Assembly (NCBI RefSeq): GCF_009832905.1
Contig: NZ_CP047135.1
Location: 970,001-1,034,000, forward strand
Direction of reading: 5' to 3'
Source of the DNA: Stenotrophomonas sp. 364
GTDB taxonomy: Bacteria; Pseudomonadota; Gammaproteobacteria; Xanthomonadales; Xanthomonadaceae
Length of the DNA: 64,000 nt
The notes beneath the pieces are model-generated. The model worked only from the letters and a program-made list of their open reading frames with translations, was not told where the DNA came from and searched no databases. This document shows, one piece after another, positions 27,901 through 35,953 of this stretch; positions within the stretch are counted from its first letter, which is position 1; each line of letters begins with the position of its first letter. Both the position numbers and the translations under genes were made by a program.

Positions 27901-29676
27901 ATGAAACGGACCCTCGTATGCGCCGCCCTGCTCACGACGTTAGCGTGGCCGGCCCTTGCTCAGCAGGGCGACGGGACGGATGTCCCCGCCCGGGTCAATA
28001 CGTTCAAACCCGACAAGGTTCCGGCGACCGACGAGCGCATCGCCGGCCTGAAGGTGCCCCAAGGCTTCGAGGTAAAAGCCTTCGCCAAGGATCTTCAGAA
28101 CATCCGCATCATTGTCGTGGCGCCCAGCGGCGACATTTACGTTTCCCGCCGTGACCAAGGGGACGTGTTGCTGCTAAAGGACGCCAACGAGGATGGGGTG
28201 TTGGATGAAGCCCCGCGGACCGTGGCTCACCGTCCGAGTGTCCATGGATTGGCCATCGGCGACGGCCACCTCTACATGGCCACGGCGACCGAAGTGTTCC
28301 GGGCGCCTCTCAACCCCGATGGGTCTTTGGGAGCCATTGAGCGAATCATCAATGATCTCCCGGACGGTGGGCAGCACCCCAACCGGACGCTGGCGTTCGG
28401 CCCTGACGGCATGCTGTATATCAGCGTGGGTTCCTCGTGCAATGCGTGCAATGAATCCAATCCTGAGCACGCGACCCTGTTGCGCGCCTCGCCGGACGGC
28501 AAGAGCCGCACGATCTTTGCGAGTGGACTGCGCAACACCTTGGGCTTCGCTTGGGATCCTAAGACCGGCGAACTGTGGGGCATGGATCACGGCATTGATT
28601 TCCTTGGCGACGACGTTCAACCGGAGGAATTCAACCACATCGTCAAAGGCAAGCAGTATGGTTGGCCGCATATCTGGGGCAAGGATGGGCAGAATCCACA
28701 GAGCACACCTCCTGGGGAAATCACGAAGGCCCAGTGGGCTCAGATGAGCGAACCCATGGTCTTGGGCTATACCGCGCATGCGGCCCCCATGCAGCTGGTC
28801 TTCTACACGGGTAACCAGTATCCCGCCGGCTTCCGAGGCGACGCGTTCGTCACCATGCGGGGGTCATGGAATCGGAAGCCGGCCTCGGGCTATGAGGTGG
28901 TGCGGATTCGGTTCCGCAACGGGCAGCCGACCGCATTCGAGCCGTTCCTCAGCGGATTCCTGACCGATGAAGGCCGGACCCATTTCGCACGCCCAGTGGG
29001 CTTGGCTGTCACGCGGGGCGGGGCACTCTTGATGGGTGACGACGCCAACGGCGTTATTTACCGCGTGAGCTACAGCGCTGGAAAGGCCACCCCTGCTGCC
29101 CCCGCTGCTCCCCCGGCGCAGTCCCTTGAAAAGCAGGTGGCGACCGGAAACGGCGTCCCGTTAGCCCTCGATCGCGTGGCGCAGGCCACCGCGGTTGCCG
29201 TCCGGTCCCCGGCCTTCCAAGCCGGTCAGGCGCTCTCCTCTCGTTTCAGCGCGTATCACGAAGGGCTGTCGCCGCCGCTGATATGGGATGCAGTGCAGAA
29301 GGCGGTGACCTACGTGGTTATTGTCGAGGACCCGGACTCCACGCCCATCAAGCCGTTCGTGCATTGGGTCGCTTGGAACATCCCCGCATCCGTAACCAGC
29401 TTGCCGGAGGGCGTCCAAGTCCAGCCCCGGCTGACCAACCCCGCAGGGCTCCTCCAAGGCGCAACCAGCCGCGGTTCCGTAGGCTACTACGGGCCCAGGC
29501 CCCCGGTGGGCGACCCGCCACACCACTATCACTTCCAGGTGCTGGCGCTGGACAGGACACTCGACGTTCGTCCGGGCGCGACGCGGGATGAGGTCCTTAA
29601 GGCCGCGGCGGGACACGTCTTGGCAAAAGGCGTCGTCGTCGGCACGTATCAACAGAGCGATGCGCCGCTGAAGTGA
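27901..29676 (+). CDS. Exported sugar-dehydrogenase-type beta-propeller fused to PEBP domain
   Basis: A 591-residue exported protein from the ATG at 27901 (MKRTLVCAALLTTLAWPALAQ, Sec signal). The first part (about 30-400) is a PQQ-dependent sorbosone/glucose-dehydrogenase-like propeller: LKVPQGFEVKAFAKDL, GDIYVSRRDQGDVLLLKD, HPNRTLAFGPDGMLYISVGS, GLRNTLGFAWDP and MDHGIDFLGDDVQPEEFN. After an Ala/Pro linker (about 405-420), the second part (about 435-591) is a phosphatidylethanolamine-binding/Raf-kinase-inhibitor-like domain: FSAYHEGLSPPLIWD, IVEDPDSTP, FVHWVAWNIP, GYYGPRPPVGDPPHHYHFQV. Oxidation of a sugar or related ligand in the periplasm is likely, but cofactor and substrate are not shown. 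I know both families as separate proteins; this join is unusual to me. Confidence 0.88.
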   Translation: MKRTLVCAALLTTLAWPALAQQGDGTDVPARVNTFKPDKVPATDERIAGLKVPQGFEVKAFAKDLQNIRIIVVAPSGDIYVSRRDQGDVLLLKDANEDGVLDEAPRTVAHRPSVHGLAIGDGHLYMATATEVFRAPLNPDGSLGAIERIINDLPDGGQHPNRTLAFGPDGMLYISVGSSCNACNESNPEHATLLRASPDGKSRTIFASGLRNTLGFAWDPKTGELWGMDHGIDFLGDDVQPEEFNHIVKGKQYGWPHIWGKDGQNPQSTPPGEITKAQWAQMSEPMVLGYTAHAAPMQLVFYTGNQYPAGFRGDAFVTMRGSWNRKPASGYEVVRIRFRNGQPTAFEPFLSGFLTDEGRTHFARPVGLAVTRGGALLMGDDANGVIYRVSYSAGKATPAAPAAPPAQSLEKQVATGNGVPLALDRVAQATAVAVRSPAFQAGQALSSRFSAYHEGLSPPLIWDAVQKAVTYVVIVEDPDSTPIKPFVHWVAWNIPASVTSLPEGVQVQPRLTNPAGLLQGATSRGSVGYYGPRPPVGDPPHHYHFQVLALDRTLDVRPGATRDEVLKAAAGHVLAKGVVVGTYQQSDAPLK

Positions 29677-29701
29677 AGCAACCGAGATAGCCCTTCGGCA
29701 T

Positions 29702-29733
29702 GCGCCCCATTGAGCTGAAATCCAATGGGGCGC
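29702..29733. terminator. Strong hairpin, possible terminator
   Basis: A perfect 11-bp stem (GCGCCCCATTG / CAATGGGGCGC) with a 10-nt loop, 25 bp after the fusion gene stop. No T-run follows, so it may stall ribosomes or protect RNA rather than terminate alone. Confidence 0.5.
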
Positions 29734-29776
29734 GATGACCCAGGGAAAGGTCAGCGCTTCGCGATATAATGCGACC

Positions 29777-30127
29777 ATGACCAGTGCATCCCCAGATACC
29801 GGTGCGCCCAGACTTCTGGGCTTCGACGTCCCTGATCTACAGGAAAACGTTGATCAAACGGAAGACGAGGCAATCATTGCCATGCTGGACGTTGCGCCGC
29901 ATCCCAGCTGGCTTGCCCTGTTCGACGCGCGTATTGATGCGTTGAAGAACGACTTGGGCGTGGCCGGGGTGGAAGTCGACGGCGCCTCCATCCGCTTCTA
30001 CGGCTCCATTTCAGACGGAAGGCGATTGGCGACCGCGGTAGCGTCGCTGATCAACGACGTGACGTTGGACTACCGAGCCCAATCCAGTGCAAACCGTGGA
30101 CCCTCGGGTCCGGCAAATCCAGTCTAG
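29777..30127 (+). CDS. Small hypothetical protein, possibly related to the 13962/23526 family
   Basis: A 116-residue protein from the ATG at 29777 (MTSASPDTGAPRLLGFDVPD). The central block has WLALFDARIDALKND as a helix, GVAGVEVDGASIRFYGSI as paired strands and LATAVASLIND as a helix, the same order as the 13962 and 23526 proteins. Identity is low, so homology is only suggested. The N-terminal 30 residues are acidic. No signal or membrane segment. It follows a strong hairpin, so it is probably separately transcribed. Confidence 0.5.
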   Translation: MTSASPDTGAPRLLGFDVPDLQENVDQTEDEAIIAMLDVAPHPSWLALFDARIDALKNDLGVAGVEVDGASIRFYGSISDGRRLATAVASLINDVTLDYRAQSSANRGPSGPANPV

Positions 30128-30154
30128 GCGACCACCTGCGTAAGCAACGTCGGC

Positions 30155-31867
30155 CTAAGAAGCGCTCGTCCCATGTCGGCGCGCGAAGTCCTCAAATCGG
30201 ACTAGGCTGATGGCTTGGTGCTCGCCACACTTGGGACAACGGAGCGTGGCACCGCCATCCAAGGGTTCAAGCCCTTGAGCGGGCGTGGCTGTGAACGCCG
30301 CACTGCATTGAAGGCAGCGACAAAAAACCCTTGTCAACTCCAAGAGTCGGTCGTCCTCACTTCTCAGACCTTCAACATCCAGAAGGTGGAAACGACCTGT
30401 ATTGGGCACTGTTGCTCTCTCTCTAGTAGGCGGGCAGGACGGAACGCATGGCGTTTGGGCTAACACTCCCGCCTTGGTCGCCCGAGAATACTCAGTGGGT
30501 AGGTCGAGGTGAGACTCAAGTGGCGGGTTTGTATCCACGACAAATCGCGCACCTCTGTCTTGGGGTGCATCATAACGGAGAGCCCATCCGTGGGAGGTGC
30601 AGATTTCCAAGCAGATCGCCAATCCAAGTCCAGCCCCCATGCTGTCCCGCGGCTTGGCTCGCCAGAAACGCTTGAACAACAGGGGCTGCTGCGAAGGGGC
30701 TACGCCGGGGCCGTCGTCCTGCACGGAGAAGCCCCCAAGGAATAATTCGATGCGCACTCGACCGCCCAGGGGCGTATGGTGGATGGCGTTTTCAATCAGA
30801 TTCTTGGCCAGCACAAACACTGCCGACGCATCCGCCAGCACCGGCACTTGCCCGCATTGGTCGTTCACTTCAACCGTCACCGTGCGTTGTTCGGCCATGC
30901 GTATCAGGTAGTCGGCCGCATCCTGAAGGATCGCCGCAAGGCGAACCGACTCGAAGCTGTAGTTGTGCGCCTCGCTCACTTCCGCCAGATGCAGCAGCTG
31001 ATGGATCTGGCGCGCCATATGCCCGGCGTCCTGCAGCAGCAGTTCCCTATTGGGCGCGTTGCTCAGCTCAATCTCCGCGGTTAGCAGGGACAGGGGCGTC
31101 TTCAGTTCATGCGCCGCCGCAGCCAGGAACTCCTGTTGAACCCGAAAGCCGTTTTCCAGCCGGGCGAGGGCGCCATTGAAGGCCTCCAGCAACGGAATGA
31201 CATCGGCGGGAAGCCCCTCGCTGCGGAGCCGGGTTCCTAAACTTCTGGGGTTCACCTGCGCGGCGACCGCCGAGACCTCCCTGAGAGGAGCGATCATTCG
31301 CCTGATGGTCCAATACACCACGATCGCGAAGGTCAAGAGCGCCAAGAGCAGCGTCGTCAAGCCCGCCCTGAGGTAGAGCGTGCCCGCGTAGTCACTGAGT
31401 GTCAGCACGAGCCGATCACTACGCGCCACCCGGACAACGTAGCGATGGCCTTGGAGGTCCACTGGCCCTTGCATCACTCGAAGACGAACGACCGTCCCAT
31501 TGCTCGGCACCATCATCGAGTCAGAGCCTGTAGGCAGCGCTGTCAGGGCATCCAAGGCCGGGCCGGGCGAGCTTTGGAGGACAGTGTTTCCGGCACTATC
31601 GACGATGCAATAGGCAGAGTCCTTCGTCATGGCGTCGTAAGCGTTGACGTTCTGTGGCTTCAAGTCGACGAAGAACTTCCCTTTCGCATCTCTTCTTGTT
31701 CCTTCGATCAGGTGATCAAGCTCCTCTTGCAGTTCCGTGCGAAGTAAGCGCTCAGGCAGCTTAGGAGAGGTCATGGCGAGCATGACCAAGATGGCAGGCA
31801 TTGCGGCGACCAGCACCGCCAGCATGGTGCCGATCATCAAGCGCGCGGTCAGGCTACGCGGCAGCAT
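30155..31867 (-). CDS. Membrane histidine kinase reading in frame into a C-terminal zinc ribbon (family member 2 of 3)
   Basis: About 570 residues from the ATG at 31867 (MLPRSLTARLMIGTMLAVLVAA), 14 bp inside the regulator gene. Two membrane helices flank a periplasmic region; the second is LRAGLTTLLLALLTFAIVVY. HAMP-like linker, then HisKA (AAAAHELKTPLSLL), N box (NLIENAIHHTPLGG), G1 (DDGPGV), FKRFW and G2 (GAGLGLAI) follow. A typical kinase would end near RFVVDTNPP, but the frame continues about 120 residues into CRCLQCSAAF...LRCPKCGEHQAIS, a zinc ribbon like those at 16322 and 33547. An in-frame GTG at 30409 (VPNTGRFHLL), after a GAGAGAG, would start the ribbon alone. It may be a fusion or a nested second start. 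Confidence 0.85.
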   Translation of the reverse strand: MLPRSLTARLMIGTMLAVLVAAMPAILVMLAMTSPKLPERLLRTELQEELDHLIEGTRRDAKGKFFVDLKPQNVNAYDAMTKDSAYCIVDSAGNTVLQSSPGPALDALTALPTGSDSMMVPSNGTVVRLRVMQGPVDLQGHRYVVRVARSDRLVLTLSDYAGTLYLRAGLTTLLLALLTFAIVVYWTIRRMIAPLREVSAVAAQVNPRSLGTRLRSEGLPADVIPLLEAFNGALARLENGFRVQQEFLAAAAHELKTPLSLLTAEIELSNAPNRELLLQDAGHMARQIHQLLHLAEVSEAHNYSFESVRLAAILQDAADYLIRMAEQRTVTVEVNDQCGQVPVLADASAVFVLAKNLIENAIHHTPLGGRVRIELFLGGFSVQDDGPGVAPSQQPLLFKRFWRAKPRDSMGAGLGLAICLEICTSHGWALRYDAPQDRGARFVVDTNPPLESHLDLPTEYSRATKAGVLAQTPCVPSCPPTRERATVPNTGRFHLLDVEGLRSEDDRLLELTRVFCRCLQCSAAFTATPAQGLEPLDGGATLRCPKCGEHQAISLVRFEDFARRHGTSAS

Positions 31868-32570
31868 CGGAGGGGAGGAGAGAGAAGCCCAAATTGCGCA
31901 CGTTGATGAGGGCAAGCGGGGCGTCAATCGCAGCAAGCTTTTTCCGTAGGCGGTGCAAAGCGACGTCCAAGGCATTGGGGGTGACAGCGTCTGAAACGCC
32001 CCAAGCGGCAGCCTCCAGTGCGGTGCGGCGGACCACTTGGCCAGCGGCCCTCACCATCAGGATGATGAGTTGCAGCTCTGCCGGTGCCAGACTGATCTGC
32101 TCTTGATGGTGCCGCATGCAGCTGAGTTCGGGCAGGATCTGAAGACCGTGGTAGCTGAGATGAAGCTCGCGGAACTCTGCGGGCCGTCGCATCAGCGCTC
32201 GCACACGCGCTGTGAGTTCTTCTATGGCAAAGGGCTTGGGCAGGTAGTCGTCGGCCCCCGCGTCCAGCCCGGCCACGCGATCATGCAGCGCGTCCTTGGC
32301 GGTCAGCATCAGGCACGGGAGCTGATTGTCCGCCGCGCGCAACCTTCGGATCAGGGTCAAGCCGTCGCCATCGGGTAACCCGCGATCTACGATGGCCAGC
32401 GCGTAAGGAAGGCGCAGCAGCCCGTGCCAGGCGGCCTCCAAGGTGGCGAACGTGTCCACGGCGATGCCTGCAGCCCCCAGTCCACGCTCGACCAAGCTGG
32501 CCAAGCGTGGATGATCCTCAACCAAGGCAATTCGATTGGAAACGGCCGGGGCGGGCACGGAGGGGACCAT
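31854..32570 (-). CDS. OmpR/PhoB-family response regulator
   Basis: A 238-residue regulator. The receiver reads IALVEDHPRLASLVERGL, with the acceptor Asp in LAIVDRGLPDGDGL, then LMLTAKD and KPF. A C-terminal winged HTH (about 150-235; SLAPAELQLIILMVRAAGQVV, TPNALDVALHRLRKKL, NVRNLGFSL) contacts DNA. The following kinase gene overlaps its end by 14 bp, a clear two-component pair. It follows mipA by 26 bp. A direct repeat upstream of mipA at 33440-33458 fits an OmpR-type site, so the operon is probably autoregulated. Confidence 0.93.
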   Translation of the reverse strand: MVPSVPAPAVSNRIALVEDHPRLASLVERGLGAAGIAVDTFATLEAAWHGLLRLPYALAIVDRGLPDGDGLTLIRRLRAADNQLPCLMLTAKDALHDRVAGLDAGADDYLPKPFAIEELTARVRALMRRPAEFRELHLSYHGLQILPELSCMRHHQEQISLAPAELQLIILMVRAAGQVVRRTALEAAAWGVSDAVTPNALDVALHRLRKKLAAIDAPLALINVRNLGFSLLPSDAAA

Positions 32571-32596
32571 GGGGGCTCAGGTTTTAGTATGAACGA

Positions 32597-33397
32597 TCAG
32601 AAGCTCCGGGATATTCCAAAGCGCACCCCGGCGGACCCGTTCGACTCGGGCTCCAAAAGGGGGCTGTCCACCAGTTCGTTCGGCAGGAACTTGTAGTCCA
32701 CGCCGCCGAGCACCCGCCATTTGCCCCCCAATGGGCGGGAGAAGCCCACGCTGACTTGGGGAACCAGCGCTGAGCCGGGCTGGTAGCTTGCCACGCCCCG
32801 ACTGATTTCTTCGTCCAGGGTCCCGTAGTAGTAGTTGACCAGATCCTTGGACATCCATCGAACCCCGGCACCAGGCACGATCGTGGTGCGCCCCCATTGC
32901 AGGGCATAGCCGTAGTCCACAGCAAGCTCGTAACCCCCACTGGTGTCGGTTACGTCGGCCAAGGCGCTGACCTTCAGCTCCCCGGCCCGCCCTCGCCAGC
33001 TGGCGGCCACGCCGGCGTCGAGCCCGTCATCGCGGTCCTCCAAGGCAGTCGCGTCCAGGCCATTTCGGGCTAGGCCGGCGCGGGAAAGGTCCTTGATGTC
33101 AAACCCGTCGAAGCGTCCAGAAAGGACCGCATCCAAGGAGAAGGCCTCGCCCTGGATGAGGTGAACCCCTCCAGACAGCCCGCGCCAAAAGAAGCGCTGC
33201 CCGTCAAAGGTCACCAAGGGGAGGGGGCGAACGCGGGTGCCCTCGCCGACATAGGGGCTATCGCGGACAGAGACGGCGACGCCTAGGGACCATCGGTCGT
33301 CTTGAGCATCGGCGAGCAAGTCACTGCTGCTGGAAACGCCTTGGGCCAGGGCAACGGTGGGGAGAAGGAGCGGAAGGGCGAATACGGACTTGAGCAT
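32597..33397 (-). CDS. mipA: MipA/OmpV-family outer-membrane protein
   Basis: A 266-residue outer-membrane beta-barrel with a Sec signal (MLKSVFALPLLLPTVALAQG). MipA/OmpV features: WSLGVAVSVRDSPYVGEGT, VRPLPLVTFDGQRFFWRGLSGGV, and a barrel ending in Phe (GVRFGISRSF), the usual BAM signal. In E. coli, MipA links peptidoglycan enzymes; relatives next to two-component genes often respond to envelope or antimicrobial stress. It is the first gene of the mipA-regulator-kinase operon. Confidence 0.9.
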   Translation of the reverse strand: MLKSVFALPLLLPTVALAQGVSSSSDLLADAQDDRWSLGVAVSVRDSPYVGEGTRVRPLPLVTFDGQRFFWRGLSGGVHLIQGEAFSLDAVLSGRFDGFDIKDLSRAGLARNGLDATALEDRDDGLDAGVAASWRGRAGELKVSALADVTDTSGGYELAVDYGYALQWGRTTIVPGAGVRWMSKDLVNYYYGTLDEEISRGVASYQPGSALVPQVSVGFSRPLGGKWRVLGGVDYKFLPNELVDSPLLEPESNGSAGVRFGISRSF

Positions 33398-33439
33398 GAA
33401 AGTAGCGTCGTGGGAGGACGCTACGAGCTTTGGTCATCC

Positions 33440-33458
33440 GAACTTACAGGGAACTTAC
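33440..33458 (-). promoter_or_regulatory. Candidate OmpR-type direct-repeat operator upstream of mipA
   Basis: GAACTTAC occurs twice (33440-33447 and 33451-33458; GTAAGTTC on the transcribed strand), with an 11-bp start-to-start spacing, the period used by OmpR/PhoB-family tandem binding. It lies 43-61 bp upstream of the mipA start. Binding by the regulator at 31854-32570 is inference. Confidence 0.55.
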
Positions 33459-33546
33459 TAACGCGGGGTCCGGGGCTTTCCGTTCAGTGAAGGCCATCCA
33501 ATCGCGCCAAGATCCAGCGACTGGCTGTGGTCACCCTATGAGGTGG

Positions 33547-33885
33547 CTACCTCGTCATTGCAAGCGGCAGCGATGGCGCCCTGGCGCAGATGGACTTGCG
33601 TGCCGAAGTCACCTCTCGGGGAAGCGGCTTCGACGCCGACGTCCCCCCACCGGTGGGGCCTTGGATGGCCGACAGCCGAGCGTTGCTGACGGCTTGGTGG
33701 CAACCGCAATGGGCGCACCGGAACAGTGCACCGCCAGGCAATTGAACCAGGGAGCCCGTTCCTGAGGATGAGGTCGCCTTGCACTCGCCACACTTCATTG
33801 TCAGGGCGAGGATGCGCTCCACATCGCCCGACGAGGCATAGATCGCTTCAAAGGAGCGGATAACGAAGGATGCTGACGTGGGCAT
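33547..33885 (-). CDS. Small zinc-ribbon protein (family member 3 of 3)
   Basis: A 112-residue product starting MPTSASFVIRSFEAIYASSG, with AGGAG seven bases before the ATG at 33885. The zinc ribbon comprises MKCGECKA and FRCAHCGCHQAVS, about 30 residues apart. Similarity to the kinase tail (RCPKCGEHQAIS) is strong at the second knuckle; 16322-16585 is the third relative. The C-terminal 40 residues are basic and Ser/Pro-rich. It sits 149 bp upstream of mipA on the same strand. A run of nine G (33901-33909) lies just upstream of its ribosome site. Function unknown. Confidence 0.65.
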   Translation of the reverse strand: MPTSASFVIRSFEAIYASSGDVERILALTMKCGECKATSSSGTGSLVQLPGGALFRCAHCGCHQAVSNARLSAIQGPTGGGTSASKPLPREVTSARKSICARAPSLPLAMTR

Positions 33886-34052
33886 CGCTGCTCCTGAACA
33901 GGGGGGGGGCTGAAACGCAGCATCTCCGCCTGAGCGTGATGGGGGTGTAGTGACGGACCACCTCCTCTCCGGAGCGGATGCCCCGGCTCCCTGACTCTGG
34001 CGCCCCCGAGCCTGCTCACCGGCTTCGGACCGGCCCTTGATTTGTCGAGGGG

Positions 34053-34997
34053 TCAAGGGGCACCGGTCTGCTGCAAGGCGGGTGAGGAAAGAGTTCCGGT
34101 GGCTTCCGCCTGCAGCCAGTGACAGAAGGCGTCTGTTGCGCTTTTACGACGTGCGGCGAGCGGGCGGACCGCCCAGAACGCATACGCATTAGGCAGGCTG
34201 CCGTCGAACGGCCTAACAAGCCGTCCTCGCCGCAGATCTTCTTCTACCAGGGGAGCCAATCCCAACGCAACGCCGTGCCCGTTGACCGCTGCCTCCTGGG
34301 CCAGATAGATACTGGGAAACAAGGGGCCGGCGTTAGCGGATACGCCCTGCAAGGCAGCCGCCTGCAGCCAGGCCGCCCAATCGGGAACGCCCGGGCGCCC
34401 TTCAGCGCTTTGATCGTGGATAAACGCGACATGGGCGAGATCGGCAGGCGATGCAATCGGCTTTCCATCCCTCCGTGACGTGCCCGGGGCGCACACCGGA
34501 AACACAGGGGCGTCCATCAACTTCTCAACCTGCACGCCCGGGTATGTCCCCAGGCCGTATCGGATCGCGACATCAACTTGGTCCTGGCCAACGTCGACCA
34601 GCTGATCGGTCGTCAAAAGCCGAACGTGGATATCCGGGTGGGCGTCGTGGAACCGATGAAGCCGGGGCGCCAGCCACTTCGCGGCGAAAGACTCCATGGT
34701 GCTGACGCGCAGGTGGCCGGGTTCAGCCGGTGCGGCTCGGTCCAGTGCGAGATCGAGCATCCCGAAAATCTCGGCGAGGGACGCCGCAAGGGTGGCGCCC
34801 TGCGAGGTGAGCGTCACGGCCCGGTGGCCGCGCTCAAAGAGCTCGGTGCCCAGATAGGCTTCGAGTCGTTTGACCTGGTGACTCACCGCCGCCGGTGTGA
34901 CAAACAGCTGGGTAGCGGCCTTCTGGAAGCTGAGGGATCGTGCTGCGGCCTCAAACGCTCTCAACGCATTCAAGGGAGGGGCGTGGCGAGGCTTCAT
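34053..34997 (-). CDS. LysR-family transcriptional regulator (GcvA-like)
   Basis: A 314-residue LysR regulator. The N-terminal winged HTH reads PPLNALRAFEAAARSLSFQKAATQLFVTPAAVSHQVKRLE, with LGTELFERGHRAVTLTSQG, in the GcvA style. The C-terminal effector domain (about 95-300; LRVSTMESFAAKWLAPRL, DVAIRYGLG, GVALGLAPLVEEDL) binds an unknown inducer. It is divergent from the metallo-hydrolase gene at 35099, and an imperfect inverted repeat lies between them, so regulation of that gene pair is likely. Confidence 0.93.
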   Translation of the reverse strand: MKPRHAPPLNALRAFEAAARSLSFQKAATQLFVTPAAVSHQVKRLEAYLGTELFERGHRAVTLTSQGATLAASLAEIFGMLDLALDRAAPAEPGHLRVSTMESFAAKWLAPRLHRFHDAHPDIHVRLLTTDQLVDVGQDQVDVAIRYGLGTYPGVQVEKLMDAPVFPVCAPGTSRRDGKPIASPADLAHVAFIHDQSAEGRPGVPDWAAWLQAAALQGVSANAGPLFPSIYLAQEAAVNGHGVALGLAPLVEEDLRRGRLVRPFDGSLPNAYAFWAVRPLAARRKSATDAFCHWLQAEATGTLSSPALQQTGAP

Positions 34998-35031
34998 CGG
35001 ACGTTCCTACCTGCACGGTTGACCGATCTTA

Positions 35032-35054
35032 TCAGGTTAGTTTTAGTAATCTGA
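35032..35054. promoter_or_regulatory. Candidate LysR operator
   Basis: Inverted repeat TCAGGTTA-N7-TAATCTGA (7 of 8 arm positions pair), in the 101-bp gap between the divergent LysR gene and the metallo-hydrolase gene, 35 bp from the first start and 44 bp from the second. The position fits a site controlling both directions. Confidence 0.5.
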
Positions 35055-35098
35055 AGGTCAAATCTTCTCGTTTGTCGCCGTCTGCGTACCCGTCAATC

Positions 35099-35953
35099 AT
35101 GGCGGCCTCCATTCAACGGGAAGCCGATGTGCATCTGAAACCGCTGGGGCCTGACGTGTTCTTGTGCGTTGGCGCGGACCACCAATCCGTTGCGACCGTG
35201 TTCCTCGATGATAACGACGCGCTGCTGGTGGATGCACTGGGAAGCGCAGCCGACGCGGCTGCGTTGCGCGTGCTGATCTGCGACGAGCTGGGGAAAACGG
35301 TGCGCGTCATCGTCGCCACCCATTTTATGAGCGACCACATCGCGGGGCTCTCGACCTTCCCCAATGCCATGGTCATCGGGCACCGCAATTACCGCCACAC
35401 CTTTCTCTCACAGAACCGCCGAGTTGACGCGTTCTACCGCGAGCCGCAGGTGGTGTTCGACAGCGCGATGCGTATCCGCTGGGGCCGCCATGAGCTTCGC
35501 CTGCTGCACAATCCCGGCAAGACATTGGATCACATCAGCGTGGATGTTCCCACCGCCGACCTGGTCTGCGTCGGCGACAACATCGTGGGGAACATCGTCT
35601 ACCTCTCAAAGGCCGACCCGGTCCAGATTCGAACGGCCATTGGTCGGGTGAAGCAGTTCGGGCGCGGCACCGTCGTCGGCGGGCACATGGGCTGCTTTGC
35701 CGCCGCCGTGCTCGACAACGCACTGCACTACCTGGACCGGATCCGCCAGAACGTGGTGGCGATACGCGCGCAAGGCGAGGGTGAATCGCTGGCGTCCCGG
35801 TTGGCCACCCTTCGGATCGGGGACTGCCTGGCGCCCGGCGTCGAGGCAAGCGCGTTCGAAACGGCGTGGCATCTGCGCAATCTGGAGGCCATTGAAGTTC
35901 AGGGCATCTTTGAGCTGGACACCTACCTGGCCCGTTCGGCGGATGTCGCATGA
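35099..35953 (+). CDS. Metallo-beta-lactamase-fold hydrolase
   Basis: A 284-residue protein from the ATG at 35099 (MAASIQREADVHLKPLG). The metal-binding site resembles HxHxDH but the first His is not clear: the sequence is THFMSDH, with later ligand candidates in HNPGKTLDHIS, CVGDN and GGHMG. No signal peptide, so cytoplasmic. The family hydrolyses esters, thioesters, lactones or other substrates, so this one cannot be named. It overlaps the next gene by 4 bp (ATGA) and is divergent from the LysR gene. Confidence 0.8.
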   Translation: MAASIQREADVHLKPLGPDVFLCVGADHQSVATVFLDDNDALLVDALGSAADAAALRVLICDELGKTVRVIVATHFMSDHIAGLSTFPNAMVIGHRNYRHTFLSQNRRVDAFYREPQVVFDSAMRIRWGRHELRLLHNPGKTLDHISVDVPTADLVCVGDNIVGNIVYLSKADPVQIRTAIGRVKQFGRGTVVGGHMGCFAAAVLDNALHYLDRIRQNVVAIRAQGEGESLASRLATLRIGDCLAPGVEASAFETAWHLRNLEAIEVQGIFELDTYLARSADVA

